NCBI GenBank assembly: GCA_040878035.1 | Contig: JBBDMX010000095.1 | Coordinates: 3,158-67,157, forward strand | DNA: 64,000 bases | Direction: 5' to 3' | From: JBBDMX01 sp040878035 | GTDB taxonomy: Bacteria; Planctomycetota; Phycisphaerae; Phycisphaerales; Phycisphaeraceae | Part shown: one piece after another, positions 36,257-44,643 of the stretch | Position numbering within the stretch: position 1 is the first letter of the stretch | Layout: each line of letters starts with the position of its first letter | Notes under the pieces: model-generated | What the model was told of the DNA's origin: nothing | What the model saw: only the letters and a program-made list of their open reading frames with translations | Databases searched by the model: none | Translations under genes and position numbers: made by a program

Positions 36257-36558
36257 GATGACCTCCTTTGTTTGGATCACGGACTGGTAAGGGGTTGCCC
36301 TTAGGCTGATTGACGCTGGTGAGATTGGCTGATTCATCGCGAACGCTCCACTTACAGGGACTCTGAGACAGGACGTGCCGAGTGTTTGGACCCGACAGGA
36401 CGATGCATCTTTATTCGCGGCCAGACTCGTGCCTGTGCATGGCGTACGCTGACGCCGGAACTGCGGCGAGTGTTGGGCCAAGTCAGCCGATGGGGTTATG
36501 TTGAGATTCACCAGACTCCTCCAGGTCCAAAAGCAGCGTGGCCAAGGGTTTCGAGGCA
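36257..36558. other. Gap upstream of the PEP-CTERM fibre gene, promoter region
   Basis: 302 bases between the GntR/LacI-type gene (ends 36559) and the fibre gene, both read leftwards. It must hold the fibre gene promoter, but I see no convincing -35/-10 pair. The only clear signal is the Shine-Dalgarno AAAGGAGGT (36261-36269). Confidence 0.5.
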
Positions 36559-37791
36559 TCAACGGCGCGTGCCACCCGAAGACCCGGAAACCCCGGATAC
36601 CCCGGATGCCCCGGATCCCCCGCTACCACCGCTGCCCCCATTGCCGGTGTGCCCTGCCGATACCGATGAATGGAACCGGAACGGCGTATCAGCCGCGTCC
36701 TGGGCGGCAAAGAGCACGTCACTGGTCACCGGCACGACGATCCGCTCGGGCACGTCTTGGCCGCGGCGGGTGGCGTCGATCACTTCCAGGCAGGCCGCCA
36801 GCACTCGGCGGGTATCGGGTCCAAAGCGTCGCGCGGGGACCAGGGAATCGGTGGCCCAGGGGAAGTTCCCGTGCGCCACGACGCTACAGTCGCGTGGGAC
36901 GTTGATGCCGCCGGACAGCAGCCCGGCGGTGGCTTGCGGCACAAGATTATCGTTGGCGATGACCAGGCCATCGGGACGCTGGGCCGGGGGCAGTTCCATC
37001 AGGGCGCGCACGGCGTGCTGAGCCCAGTGCGGGGCATCCATCGGCGCCGCCAGCACGCAGTGCCGCGGCAGCGCCATGCCGCGTACTTGGGCCGACTGCA
37101 TCCAGGAATGCACCTCTTCCTCGGGCATCTGCGGCGTGCAGATCATGCTGATGCGGCGGCGGCCCTGCTCCTTGAGCCAGTCCATCGCCTCGCCGATGAA
37201 TCCGTCGATCTGCACCGCCACCACGCCGGGGATGGTCGGCTCGGCCATGATCGCCACGCGCGGAATGCCGTCGTCCGCCAGCAGGGGCGTCCCCACGAAG
37301 GCCTGCGGCCGGCTCAGGAAAATGATGCCCGCGGCACACTGGCGCTCCACCTGGTTGACCAACTGGCGGTAGGGTGGCGTATCGGTGGGCGACTCGATGC
37401 CCACGTAAATGCTGGTACGCCGCTGGCTCTCGGCCGACAGCCCCGCGGCAATCTGGCTCAGACTGAACAGGAAGCGGTTGATATGCGCCATCTTGGCGGT
37501 GTCGTGCGGGAAGATCAGGCAGTAGTCCACCAGATGAGGCGGATGAGCGCCCACATACACGCCCTGCCGTGGGTGACTGACCACAAACCCATCCCGTGCC
37601 AGCCTTTCCAGCGATTTCTGAATGGTCACGGAGCTGACTTGGAATCGGCGAACCAGTTCCGCCTGGTTGGGCAACTGACTGTGCGGCTTGAGTTGGCCTG
37701 AAACGATCTGCTGGCGCAAGGCCCTGACGATGCGGTCCTGCTTGACCGTAGCCCGCCGGACTCTGCGTGGATCTGACATCGCTGTGGACAT
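36559..37791 (-). CDS. GntR-headed LacI-type sugar regulator
   Basis: Residues about 18-88 are a GntR winged helix (QDRIVRALRQQIVSGQLKP, then QVSSVTIQKSLERLARDGFV). Residues about 95-370 are a periplasmic-binding-type sugar sensor (LLADDGIPRVAIMAEP, DGLVIANDNL). This layout, as in AraR of Bacillus, senses sugars and controls degradation genes. It is the only clear regulator next to the carbohydrate block and probably controls some of it. The last 30 residues are a Gly-Ser-rich tail (GNGGSGGSGGSGASG), encoded by tandem CCCCGGATA-like units on the opposite strand, so the C-terminus seems to have grown from a repeat. The 275-base upstream gap is AT-rich and contains TTGATAATACAT, a possible site. 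Confidence 0.9.
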   Translation of the reverse strand: MSTAMSDPRRVRRATVKQDRIVRALRQQIVSGQLKPHSQLPNQAELVRRFQVSSVTIQKSLERLARDGFVVSHPRQGVYVGAHPPHLVDYCLIFPHDTAKMAHINRFLFSLSQIAAGLSAESQRRTSIYVGIESPTDTPPYRQLVNQVERQCAAGIIFLSRPQAFVGTPLLADDGIPRVAIMAEPTIPGVVAVQIDGFIGEAMDWLKEQGRRRISMICTPQMPEEEVHSWMQSAQVRGMALPRHCVLAAPMDAPHWAQHAVRALMELPPAQRPDGLVIANDNLVPQATAGLLSGGINVPRDCSVVAHGNFPWATDSLVPARRFGPDTRRVLAACLEVIDATRRGQDVPERIVVPVTSDVLFAAQDAADTPFRFHSSVSAGHTGNGGSGGSGGSGASGVSGVSGSSGGTRR

Positions 37792-38066
37792 GTAATTTAC
37801 TCTGACACGCCATTAAATGATTCAGGCGAGTTGATAATACATCAAAGGCTGGATAACGCAAGCCCCAAAGGCTCAAAATGCGCAAAAAATGGGCACCCCG
37901 CCCTAAGTTAGCGAAACCCCGCCGGGGTAAGCCACCACGCCCAAACCGGTGCCCAGACTAGAACCATCGTGATTTCAGATGGTTATAAGCGCGACCGGCC
38001 GTGCGTATGGGTTGCCGCGCCGCGCCAGTTCCGAACCGCCGGGAGTCCTGAGTTGTGCCCAACCCT

Positions 38067-40226
38067 CTACCTCGGATGGGGGGAGGCCAGGGCGGGTTTC
38101 TCTTCCTCGCGTTTGAACCGCCGGGCCGCCTTGTGGTAGAGGTGTTGCGCCAGCAGCTTGGGGGGCATTTTGAGCCAGTGCGAGCGGATATATAACGCCA
38201 TGCGGGCGGCGCGGCCCAAGGCATCGTGCCGGCCGGGCAGTGGCGGCAGAATCGCCCGCGCGATCAGCGCGTCCATCATCCGCGGAACCGGTGCCAACGG
38301 TGCAAAGGACTTGCTTGCCTGCGTCGCGCCAGGCGGCACGGCCGTGCCCAGGACGCCTCGGGCATTGCGCAGCGCGTAATACAGCGGCCGCTCCAGTGTC
38401 AGTTCGCGCGCCCGCGCCACCAGCCGTTCCCAGAAGCCCGCCTCGACGCCGAACTCGGTGAGCAGGCTGTGAATGTCCGCCAGGTCGCGAATCGAGCCGT
38501 CCAACTCGCCGTCCTGGAACATGTGGGCTGCGGCATGGAGCACCATGTCCGGCGGCGAGAGGATGGCGAACCGTCCATCATGACCGGCGATGGGCGTCGC
38601 ATCCGCGAAGAGCTTGGCCGGGTCCGGCCGCAGACGACCGGTCACCGGCAGAATGGTGTGATGCACGTCGATCACCGACTGCCGCTGCCGGTGCAGCATC
38701 GGCGGCAACTCGTGCATCCACGCGCGGTAATAGCGCTGGTCGTACGGGTCGAGCTTCATCGGCTCCCACCCGGCGTGCTGGAGCGCCGCCTCCACCGTCT
38801 CGAGCCGATCCCGCGGCACCATGATGTCCACATCCGACACCAGCCTGCCTCGCGCCGTCGCCAAGTCGCCCATCACATAGGCGGCGCCCTTGAGCAGCAC
38901 TACCGGCGAATCCACATCCCGCAGCGCGCGGGCGACGCGGTTGACTTCCCAGCGCACGATCCGCTCGTGCTGCGCCGCGACCGCCTGCTCGGCGGTGAAC
39001 CAGTCGCGCACCTTGGCGGGCAGACGATCCCACAGGCCCTGCTGCCGCGCCAGCCAGCCCAGGCGCGCCACCAGCCGGCCCAGCCGCGCGTGCCGCAACA
39101 GCGCGATCCACTGTGACGGTGATAGCTCGGCCATGCGCGCCGGCTCCGCCAGCACCCGCGGGAGCAGCACCTCTTTGGACTGCGGTGGCTGCGACACCGC
39201 TTTGGCTTTTCGCCGAGCGAAAGCGGCTCCGCCGCAAGCTAAAGCAGTGTCGTTGCCAACGCAGTCCAAAAAAGCGGCCGCGGGCGCGTGAGAGGCCACA
39301 TGCGCCAGCGCGTCGAACGTCGCCAGCGCCTCGTCCAGGTCGCTGTACACCAGGGCTTGGCAATCGCAAGCCTCCACGGTGCGTGTCAGCGTGGCAAAGC
39401 CCGCCTCACCCAGCAGGCTGTAGTTAAAGGCGTCGTGCGCAATAGTCAACAGCATCTGGGCGCGCGACAGCGGCCGCAAGGTCACCGCGGACCCCGCTTG
39501 GTAGCGCGGGCAGATGATCCACGCCGGCGCCGCGGGCTGATGCACCTGGTCGAGGCTGTCGCGTGGCGGCGCCACGTGCGCTACCGTGCCCTTGCGCGTG
39601 CCGGGCGATGCCTGCCCGATCACGGCAGCCGGACAGTACCGGCGAATCACCTGGATCGATCCCTCTTTCAGACTGATCGGCAGCGGCGCCGCGGTGATCA
39701 TGCCTGTCTGCGGCGAAATCAGCGCCACCTCATCCGACAGCAACCGCCAGCCATGATGCACCAGGGCCGCACACAGCGTGCTCTTGCCCGCGCCCGGAAT
39801 GCCCGGCAGGATGGCCGCACGGTCGTCCTTGGCCACCACCGCCGAGTGCAGGATCAGGTATTGGTTGGGCAGACGAAAGGTGCACCAGTTGAGGCACCAT
39901 TCGAGCATGGGCACGGCGATGGACGGGTCGAACGGCTCAAACTGCCGCGCCCCATCAACCCACAGGGCCGCCAATGCCGCCCCCGGCCGCGCCCCGGGCG
40001 TGAGCCGGCCCCACCACGCCCGCTCCCGGGCCAGCATCACGTCGAAATCCAGTATCGCCTCGCCTTCGACCAGCGGGTAATCCGCATAAAGCAGGCGCAA
40101 CTGGTCGTGATGCTGTGCCAACCGCACGCGCAAGCGCACATGAAACGGCCCGATGCGCACGACCAGCCCTTCGCGCGCGATGCGCCGGCGATAGTCCGCC
40201 ACTGATAGCTCGCCCAGCCGTCCCAT
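38067..40226 (-). CDS. HprK-related kinase A fused to nucleotidyltransferase, joined by a repeat-encoded linker
   Basis: 719 residues; start ATG at 40226 (MGRLGELSV). Residues 1-315 match the HprK-related kinase A of exosortase/polysaccharide clusters, with P-loop GIPGAGKST and SDEVALI. Residues about 360-719 match the nucleotidyltransferase family with LKGAAYVMGDLAT and the metal motif VSDVDIMVP. In other genomes these two proteins are, to my knowledge, separate neighbouring genes. The junction, residues 318-351, is exactly the family D palindrome (39174-39273), read without a stop. The gene lies near two PEP-CTERM genes, so it probably belongs to the exosortase and exopolysaccharide machinery. 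HPr-type partners are not seen here. Confidence 0.82.
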   Translation of the reverse strand: MGRLGELSVADYRRRIAREGLVVRIGPFHVRLRVRLAQHHDQLRLLYADYPLVEGEAILDFDVMLARERAWWGRLTPGARPGAALAALWVDGARQFEPFDPSIAVPMLEWCLNWCTFRLPNQYLILHSAVVAKDDRAAILPGIPGAGKSTLCAALVHHGWRLLSDEVALISPQTGMITAAPLPISLKEGSIQVIRRYCPAAVIGQASPGTRKGTVAHVAPPRDSLDQVHQPAAPAWIICPRYQAGSAVTLRPLSRAQMLLTIAHDAFNYSLLGEAGFATLTRTVEACDCQALVYSDLDEALATFDALAHVASHAPAAAFLDCVGNDTALACGGAAFARRKAKAVSQPPQSKEVLLPRVLAEPARMAELSPSQWIALLRHARLGRLVARLGWLARQQGLWDRLPAKVRDWFTAEQAVAAQHERIVRWEVNRVARALRDVDSPVVLLKGAAYVMGDLATARGRLVSDVDIMVPRDRLETVEAALQHAGWEPMKLDPYDQRYYRAWMHELPPMLHRQRQSVIDVHHTILPVTGRLRPDPAKLFADATPIAGHDGRFAILSPPDMVLHAAAHMFQDGELDGSIRDLADIHSLLTEFGVEAGFWERLVARARELTLERPLYYALRNARGVLGTAVPPGATQASKSFAPLAPVPRMMDALIARAILPPLPGRHDALGRAARMALYIRSHWLKMPPKLLAQHLYHKAARRFKREEEKPALASPHPR
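39174..39273. repeat. Family D palindromic element (copy 2), linker of the fusion gene
   Basis: Starts TTTGGACTGCGGTGGC and ends AACGCAGTCCAAA, with the AGCGGCTCCGCCGCAAGCTA core in opposite orientation to the copy at 8307-8403. About 100 bases. Confidence 0.88.
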
Positions 40227-40728
40227 GCGTGCATGATACGGGCTGCTTCTGAGAGGTGGTATGGACGGGGTACTGTGCGAGTGCACACGCCAACCGTCGG
40301 CCGCAACATCCAGGTGATTGTCTGTGATTTTTCGTCAACCGGCGAAAAACACTTGACCATCCAATGGCAAAGTGGACAATGTAGATAGATTCAGTCCAAC
40401 AGGGACGTGGACACTCGAACTCATTCGACTTGTCGAAACCGAGCGTCGAAAGTACCGACCTGCAAGAAAAAGTGGCTGAATCTTTTGGCCGGTCATGTAG
40501 GGCCGTCTGGCTGCGAAAATGACATCGCAACCACCTGACCTTGTGCGACCGGCCCTTTTTGTGTTCACATTTTCGCTTGCATTCACATTCTTGCGTGAAT
40601 GTCTTCTCCACGCGGGCCCTTGCGAAGGCCCGGATCTGGACCTTTGCAAACTCAGGACCGGCGCAAAGGTTTCTTTCGGGCATCAGCGCGCCTACCGTGT
40701 CGTAGAACGATTCGAACGGAGGTGCAGT
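40227..40728. other. Gene-free stretch upstream of the TM2 gene with a promoter candidate
   Basis: No gene is supported on either strand. TTGACC (40353-40358), 16 bases, then GACAAT (40375-40380) is a fair promoter candidate for the TM2 gene; its transcript would have a long leader of about 340 bases. That leader includes the phrase TTGCATTCACATTCTTGCG and could hold regulatory RNA structure, which I could not identify. Confidence 0.4.
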
Positions 40729-41157
40729 ATGTCCTCCACGCATCCGACCTATCACCCTGACGCCACCAATGATCCGCTCGTCGGCACGCAGGAACACCCC
40801 GATCAGCGTGCCGAGCAACGGCGTGACCCAGACCGCGAGGCTGCCGCCTGGCCAACCCATGGCGCCCCGGTCAAATCGCGACTCCTGGCCGGCATCTACG
40901 CCCTGCTGCTGGGCTGGCTGGGCGTGCATCGCTTCTATCTTGGCTTTGTCACCATCGGCCTGTTCCAACTGAGCCTCAGCGCCGCCAGCATTGTCATCGT
41001 CGTCGCCTTGGGCCTTGCCACCGGGTCGCAACTCATCACTGCACTGATCAGCGCCATGAGCGTGGTCGCCCTGATCTGGATCTGGGGAGCGATCGAAGGC
41101 ATGATGATCCTGGGCGGGATGATGCAGCACGATGGGCAGGCGCGCCCGTTGCGATGA
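40729..41157 (+). CDS. TM2 domain membrane protein
   Basis: 142 residues. A GGAGG Shine-Dalgarno at 40718-40722 fixes the ATG at 40729. The first 50 residues are polar and likely disordered (AEQRRDPDREAA). Then comes the TM2 signature KSRLLAGIYALLLGWLGVH with RFYLG, and two to three membrane helices. TM2 proteins are widespread and their role is mostly unknown. It is divergent from the HprK-related fusion gene. Confidence 0.9.
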   Translation: MSSTHPTYHPDATNDPLVGTQEHPDQRAEQRRDPDREAAAWPTHGAPVKSRLLAGIYALLLGWLGVHRFYLGFVTIGLFQLSLSAASIVIVVALGLATGSQLITALISAMSVVALIWIWGAIEGMMILGGMMQHDGQARPLR

Positions 41158-41231
41158 ATGGAAAAAAGCAGAATTGGAAATACAGGACCACGAATTCCAG
41201 ACGCTTGGCGGACTGAGCGTCGGCGTGGTCG

Positions 41232-42635
41232 TTAAGGTTGCAGTACTTGCCGGTTCGCCAGCACCGCCGGCGGGCTGTAACTGACGATCAGGACCGGTGA
41301 CGCATCCTTAGGCACCGCCCAGCCCCATGCCGGGGCCTTAAAGACGCGGCGCAGCGGCGAGTCCAGATAATAAACCTTGCTTGCCGGGTCATAGGTCACC
41401 GCCACATCGGTGATGCTGTAGTTCTGGCCGGTCTTGATCACCGGTTTCATCAGCCCGACAAACTCACGGGCCGCCGCGCCGCGATCGGCGTCGGACTTGA
41501 GCGGGGCATACACCGTCGCGGCGCCGGGCACCGGCACCCAGGGCGACGGGTAATTGCTCACCAGCAGGTATGGCCGATAGTGCCGCAGGTGCTTGCCTAA
41601 CTCGACGCCGGTCGCCTGGAAATAGGTCTTAAGCTCCTGCTCATAGTCATCGCGGTCGGGCACTTCGTGGCCGAGCCAGACCAGTTGCATGATGAGGTTG
41701 ATGGTTTTGGGCCAGTCCAACGGCGCCGCCAGGAGGAACTTGGCCTCCGGCTGGGGTAACCCCGCGTCGCCAGGCCAGTGGTCGAGCGTCAGCGATTGCC
41801 GGTCCAGACGATGACCAGTGAGGGTGGTCAGATCCATCACCAGGAAGCGATCGGCCCACCGGCCGTGCAGGGCAATCTGACTGGCCTGCTCCAGTCCCAG
41901 CAGGCGAAGCACCGGCGTGGTCCGTCCCGTGCGAAACAACGTGGGCAGCGCCTGGCGCATCTGCGCCATGTCGATAAACAGTTCGATCATCCGGCGTTGC
42001 CCGGCCGGCGCCGCAAGGGCCTGGCGATGGGCGGCAAGGCGCGGCTCATCGTCCACGGGCCGGGCATCGGTGAACCAGCGTTCCAGGCTGCCCGTGCCCA
42101 GGCCGAAGTAGAACCGCTGGGCATCGGCGGTCCACTCCAGGCTCATCCACGCGGGCCAGTCGCCATGTCGATAGCGCACCGCCTGGCGCTGCCCGGGCAG
42201 CGCGATTGCCGACTGTTCGCGCCGCTCGGGGCTGCCATAATGGCCCAGCGTCGTCTCCAGCGCCTGACGCATCTGGACAAACTGTCCCGGAGCATCCACG
42301 GCGATCACCGCCTGGATTCGCTCCAGCTCGATTTCGCGCGGCTGATGGCGAGCGCCCTTGATGTCCAGCAGCGCGATGGTGTGCGGCCGCGAACCGACCA
42401 GCGTCGCCAGCAACAAACCATCGGCGATCGGCTGCTCCTGGAGCCGCACGACCCCGGCGGCATCGAGCAACTGCATCATGGGCAGCAGCCAGGCGCCACC
42501 CGATTCCAGGCCCGTGGGATCGACCCGACAGAAGGCGATTGTCTCCGGCGGGAGCGTCGGCAATTCACGCTCGGCCGCGTGCGCCGTAGCGCCGCCGATG
42601 GTCAGGATCAGGATGAATAACGCTCGAACAGTCAT
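41232..42635 (-). CDS. Secreted protein of unknown function (467 residues)
   Basis: The start at 42635 (MTVRALFILILTIGG) gives a clear signal peptide ending near AHA; the frame extends further upstream but through repeat-like DNA. The protein has regular segments such as PPETIAFCRVDPTGL and PVLRLLGLEQASQIALHGR, and is probably a periplasmic alpha/beta protein resembling planctomycete DUF3352-type proteins. No catalytic motif was recognised. It is divergent from the phosphodiesterase gene, with a GGGGCTCGGACACCC-type repeat in the gap (42660-42760). Confidence 0.7.
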   Translation of the reverse strand: MTVRALFILILTIGGATAHAAERELPTLPPETIAFCRVDPTGLESGGAWLLPMMQLLDAAGVVRLQEQPIADGLLLATLVGSRPHTIALLDIKGARHQPREIELERIQAVIAVDAPGQFVQMRQALETTLGHYGSPERREQSAIALPGQRQAVRYRHGDWPAWMSLEWTADAQRFYFGLGTGSLERWFTDARPVDDEPRLAAHRQALAAPAGQRRMIELFIDMAQMRQALPTLFRTGRTTPVLRLLGLEQASQIALHGRWADRFLVMDLTTLTGHRLDRQSLTLDHWPGDAGLPQPEAKFLLAAPLDWPKTINLIMQLVWLGHEVPDRDDYEQELKTYFQATGVELGKHLRHYRPYLLVSNYPSPWVPVPGAATVYAPLKSDADRGAAAREFVGLMKPVIKTGQNYSITDVAVTYDPASKVYYLDSPLRRVFKAPAWGWAVPKDASPVLIVSYSPPAVLANRQVLQP

Positions 42636-42790
42636 TGACGCCCATTCTACGTGCCAAGTCTGGCGGCGGTTCCGGGGTTCGAGCTCGCTGGAGAGCCGGG
42701 GCTCGGACACCCGCGCCCCCAGCGCGACAGAGCAGAAACGGCCACGCAGGTTAAGATGTCGGTGCGATTCAACCACCGAGGGGCACGATT

Positions 42791-43285
42791 ATGAAAATCG
42801 GCGTCATCAGCGACACGCACGACCGACTGCCGACCTTTCGCCGGGCGGTGCAGCTTTTCCAGCGGCTCAAGGTTGATGCCCTGTTTCACGCCGGCGACTA
42901 CGTGGCGCCCTTTGCCGCCAAGCTCATCGCACCCGACGCTCCCGGAATGATGGGCCTGCCGCTGCACTGTGTCTATGGCAACAACGACGGCGAACGCAAA
43001 GGCCTCAAGGCCATTGTGCCCAATCTCGTGGAGGGCCCGCTGACCGTGCGCCTCGGCGGGCGAACCATCGTCATGCACCACTTCATCGACTGGCTCAAGC
43101 CCCAGGACATCGCCCCGGCCGACCTGGTGATCACCGGACACACCCACCGCATCGTCAATGAAACCAGGGACGGGAAACTCCTGCTCAACCCCGGCGAATG
43201 CTGCGGCTGGGTGACCGACCGCTGCACGGTGGCGCTGGTCGATCTGGCGACGCTCCAGGCCCAGGTCATCGATGTACACGAGTGA
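42791..43285 (+). CDS. YfcE/MJ0936-type metallophosphoesterase
   Basis: 164 residues of the calcineurin-like fold. All family metal motifs are present: SDTHD, HAGDY, YGNNDGE, VMHH and GHTH. Such enzymes act as phosphodiesterases on small or cyclic nucleotide substrates with Mn or Ni. It is complete and of normal size. The substrate is unknown. A PilZ-receiver protein gene follows after 200 bases that contain a repeat. Confidence 0.93.
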   Translation: MKIGVISDTHDRLPTFRRAVQLFQRLKVDALFHAGDYVAPFAAKLIAPDAPGMMGLPLHCVYGNNDGERKGLKAIVPNLVEGPLTVRLGGRTIVMHHFIDWLKPQDIAPADLVITGHTHRIVNETRDGKLLLNPGECCGWVTDRCTVALVDLATLQAQVIDVHE

Positions 43286-43322
43286 GGTCGCAGCCGCGCC
43301 GCCACTTCTCTTTATACACGCC

Positions 43323-43388
43323 TATTGCCCCCGGATTCGCCCCGAAGTTGCCCCCGGATTTGCCCCCGGATTGGCGTCGGGGGCAACG
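43323..43388. repeat. TTGCCCCCGGATT tandem repeats
   Basis: Three to four copies of TTGCCCCCGGATT or TTTGCCCCCGGATTGG in the gap between the phosphodiesterase and the PilZ-receiver gene, ending with the inverted GGGGGCAACG. Confidence 0.75.
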
Positions 43389-43485
43389 CCGCCCCAACCT
43401 GCTGTCAGACACGCCGAAGCACTAATGTAGCCCCCCCGGCGAGTCGATAATTTCTGGAGAAAGCCAGCCCAGGAAAGCGCCTCCT

Positions 43486-44643
43486 ATGAAAAGCCCGGGT
43501 CAACAGGGGATTGATACGCTGCGACTGTCTGAGTCGGCGCGCAAGGAATTACTGGCCCGGCTTAACACCAAAGCCAGCAGCGCCGGTTCCGAGGGCCGGC
43601 GCACCGATCGCGTGGTCTACGAGCCGATCAGCGGTGTCATCTGCCGGCTGGTCCACCCCGGCGGCACGACCTCCAACTGCCTCATCCAGCCACGCAACCT
43701 CAGCAGCGGCGGCATGAGCTATCTGCATGGCAGCTTCGTGCATGTGGGCAGCCGGTGCGAACTGGTCCTGCCCACGATCAAACGGCAGGCGATGCTGGTG
43801 GCGGCGGCGGTCGTCTGGTGCCGGCACGTCTGCGGCTGGGTGCACGAAGTGGGCGTGCACTTCGATCAACCGCTGGCTCTCAATACTTTTGTCAAGAGCA
43901 CCACTCCCGAGCCGCCGCCGGCGGACCCGGTCTGGACCGCGCTGGACGGCCGATTGCTCTATGTGGAAGACTCCGCCGACGAGCGCGACCTGGTCAAGTT
44001 CCACTTCCAGAGCCGCGGCGTCGGGATTATCACCGCGGCCGACGGCCTGGACGCACTGGAGCTTAACGAGTCGCACCCCTTGGAAACGATCATGACCTCC
44101 AGCACGCTGCTGGGCATCAGCGGCGCCGAACTGGTCGGCGCCCTGCGCGCCGCCGGATTCACCAAGCCGATCATCGTCCTCAATGCCGACGCTTCCGACG
44201 AGGCCCGCGTCCAGGCGATCACCAGCGGCGCCACCGCAGTGCTCGACAAGCCCTATGACTTTGAGGACCTGCTCAAATGCCTGGCGGCAAACCTCGCCCT
44301 GGTGCACAACAATCCCGCCCAGGAGGCTCTGACCAGCCAGCACTGGGCCAACGTGCCGATGCGCCCTCTGATTCTGGGATTCCTGGAACGGCTGGATCAC
44401 CATGTGGCGCAGTTGGCTGATCTGGCCAAGGACCAGGAAAACTGGGCGATCGTGCAGAAGCTCTGCCTGGATCTGCGCGCCTCAGCCGGGGGCTACGGAT
44501 TTCCCCAGATCAGCGCCGCAGCGCGAGATCTATACGACAGCCTGGCCCAGCGGGTGAACGTGGAAGTGGCGCAGGACTTGAAGGAACTGGCAAGCCTGTG
44601 CCGCAGCGCCTGTAGTATTCGTGACACACCGCCAGCGACTTGA
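43486..44643 (+). CDS. PilZ-like/receiver/HPt-like protein with both phosphorelay residues missing
   Basis: 385 residues. Residues about 35-145 resemble a PilZ domain (RTDRVVYEPI, NLSSGGMSYL). Residues about 157-275 are a CheY-like receiver with the acidic pocket (YVEDSADE) and the Lys loop (VLDKPYDFE). At the expected phospho-acceptor site there is Ser 205 instead of Asp (TIMTSSTLLGISG). Residues about 285-385 look like an HPt helix bundle (LDLRASAGGYGF), but the phosphate-accepting His is replaced by Leu 328. It cannot phosphorelay in the usual way and may instead be a binding or assembly protein linked to c-di-GMP. Its TGA overlaps the start of the EAL-HDOD gene, so the two probably work together. 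Confidence 0.82.
   Translation: MKSPGQQGIDTLRLSESARKELLARLNTKASSAGSEGRRTDRVVYEPISGVICRLVHPGGTTSNCLIQPRNLSSGGMSYLHGSFVHVGSRCELVLPTIKRQAMLVAAAVVWCRHVCGWVHEVGVHFDQPLALNTFVKSTTPEPPPADPVWTALDGRLLYVEDSADERDLVKFHFQSRGVGIITAADGLDALELNESHPLETIMTSSTLLGISGAELVGALRAAGFTKPIIVLNADASDEARVQAITSGATAVLDKPYDFEDLLKCLAANLALVHNNPAQEALTSQHWANVPMRPLILGFLERLDHHVAQLADLAKDQENWAIVQKLCLDLRASAGGYGFPQISAAARDLYDSLAQRVNVEVAQDLKELASLCRSACSIRDTPPAT

Noticed and set aside
38067..40226. Two separate genes with a frameshift or pseudogene
   Set aside because: The frame is continuous from kinase to nucleotidyltransferase with no stop; only the repeat lies between them.
40227..40728. Possible gene upstream of the TM2 gene
   Set aside because: Open frames exist, but they lack a ribosome site, composition bias or a recognisable domain; the TM2 start is fixed by GGAGG.
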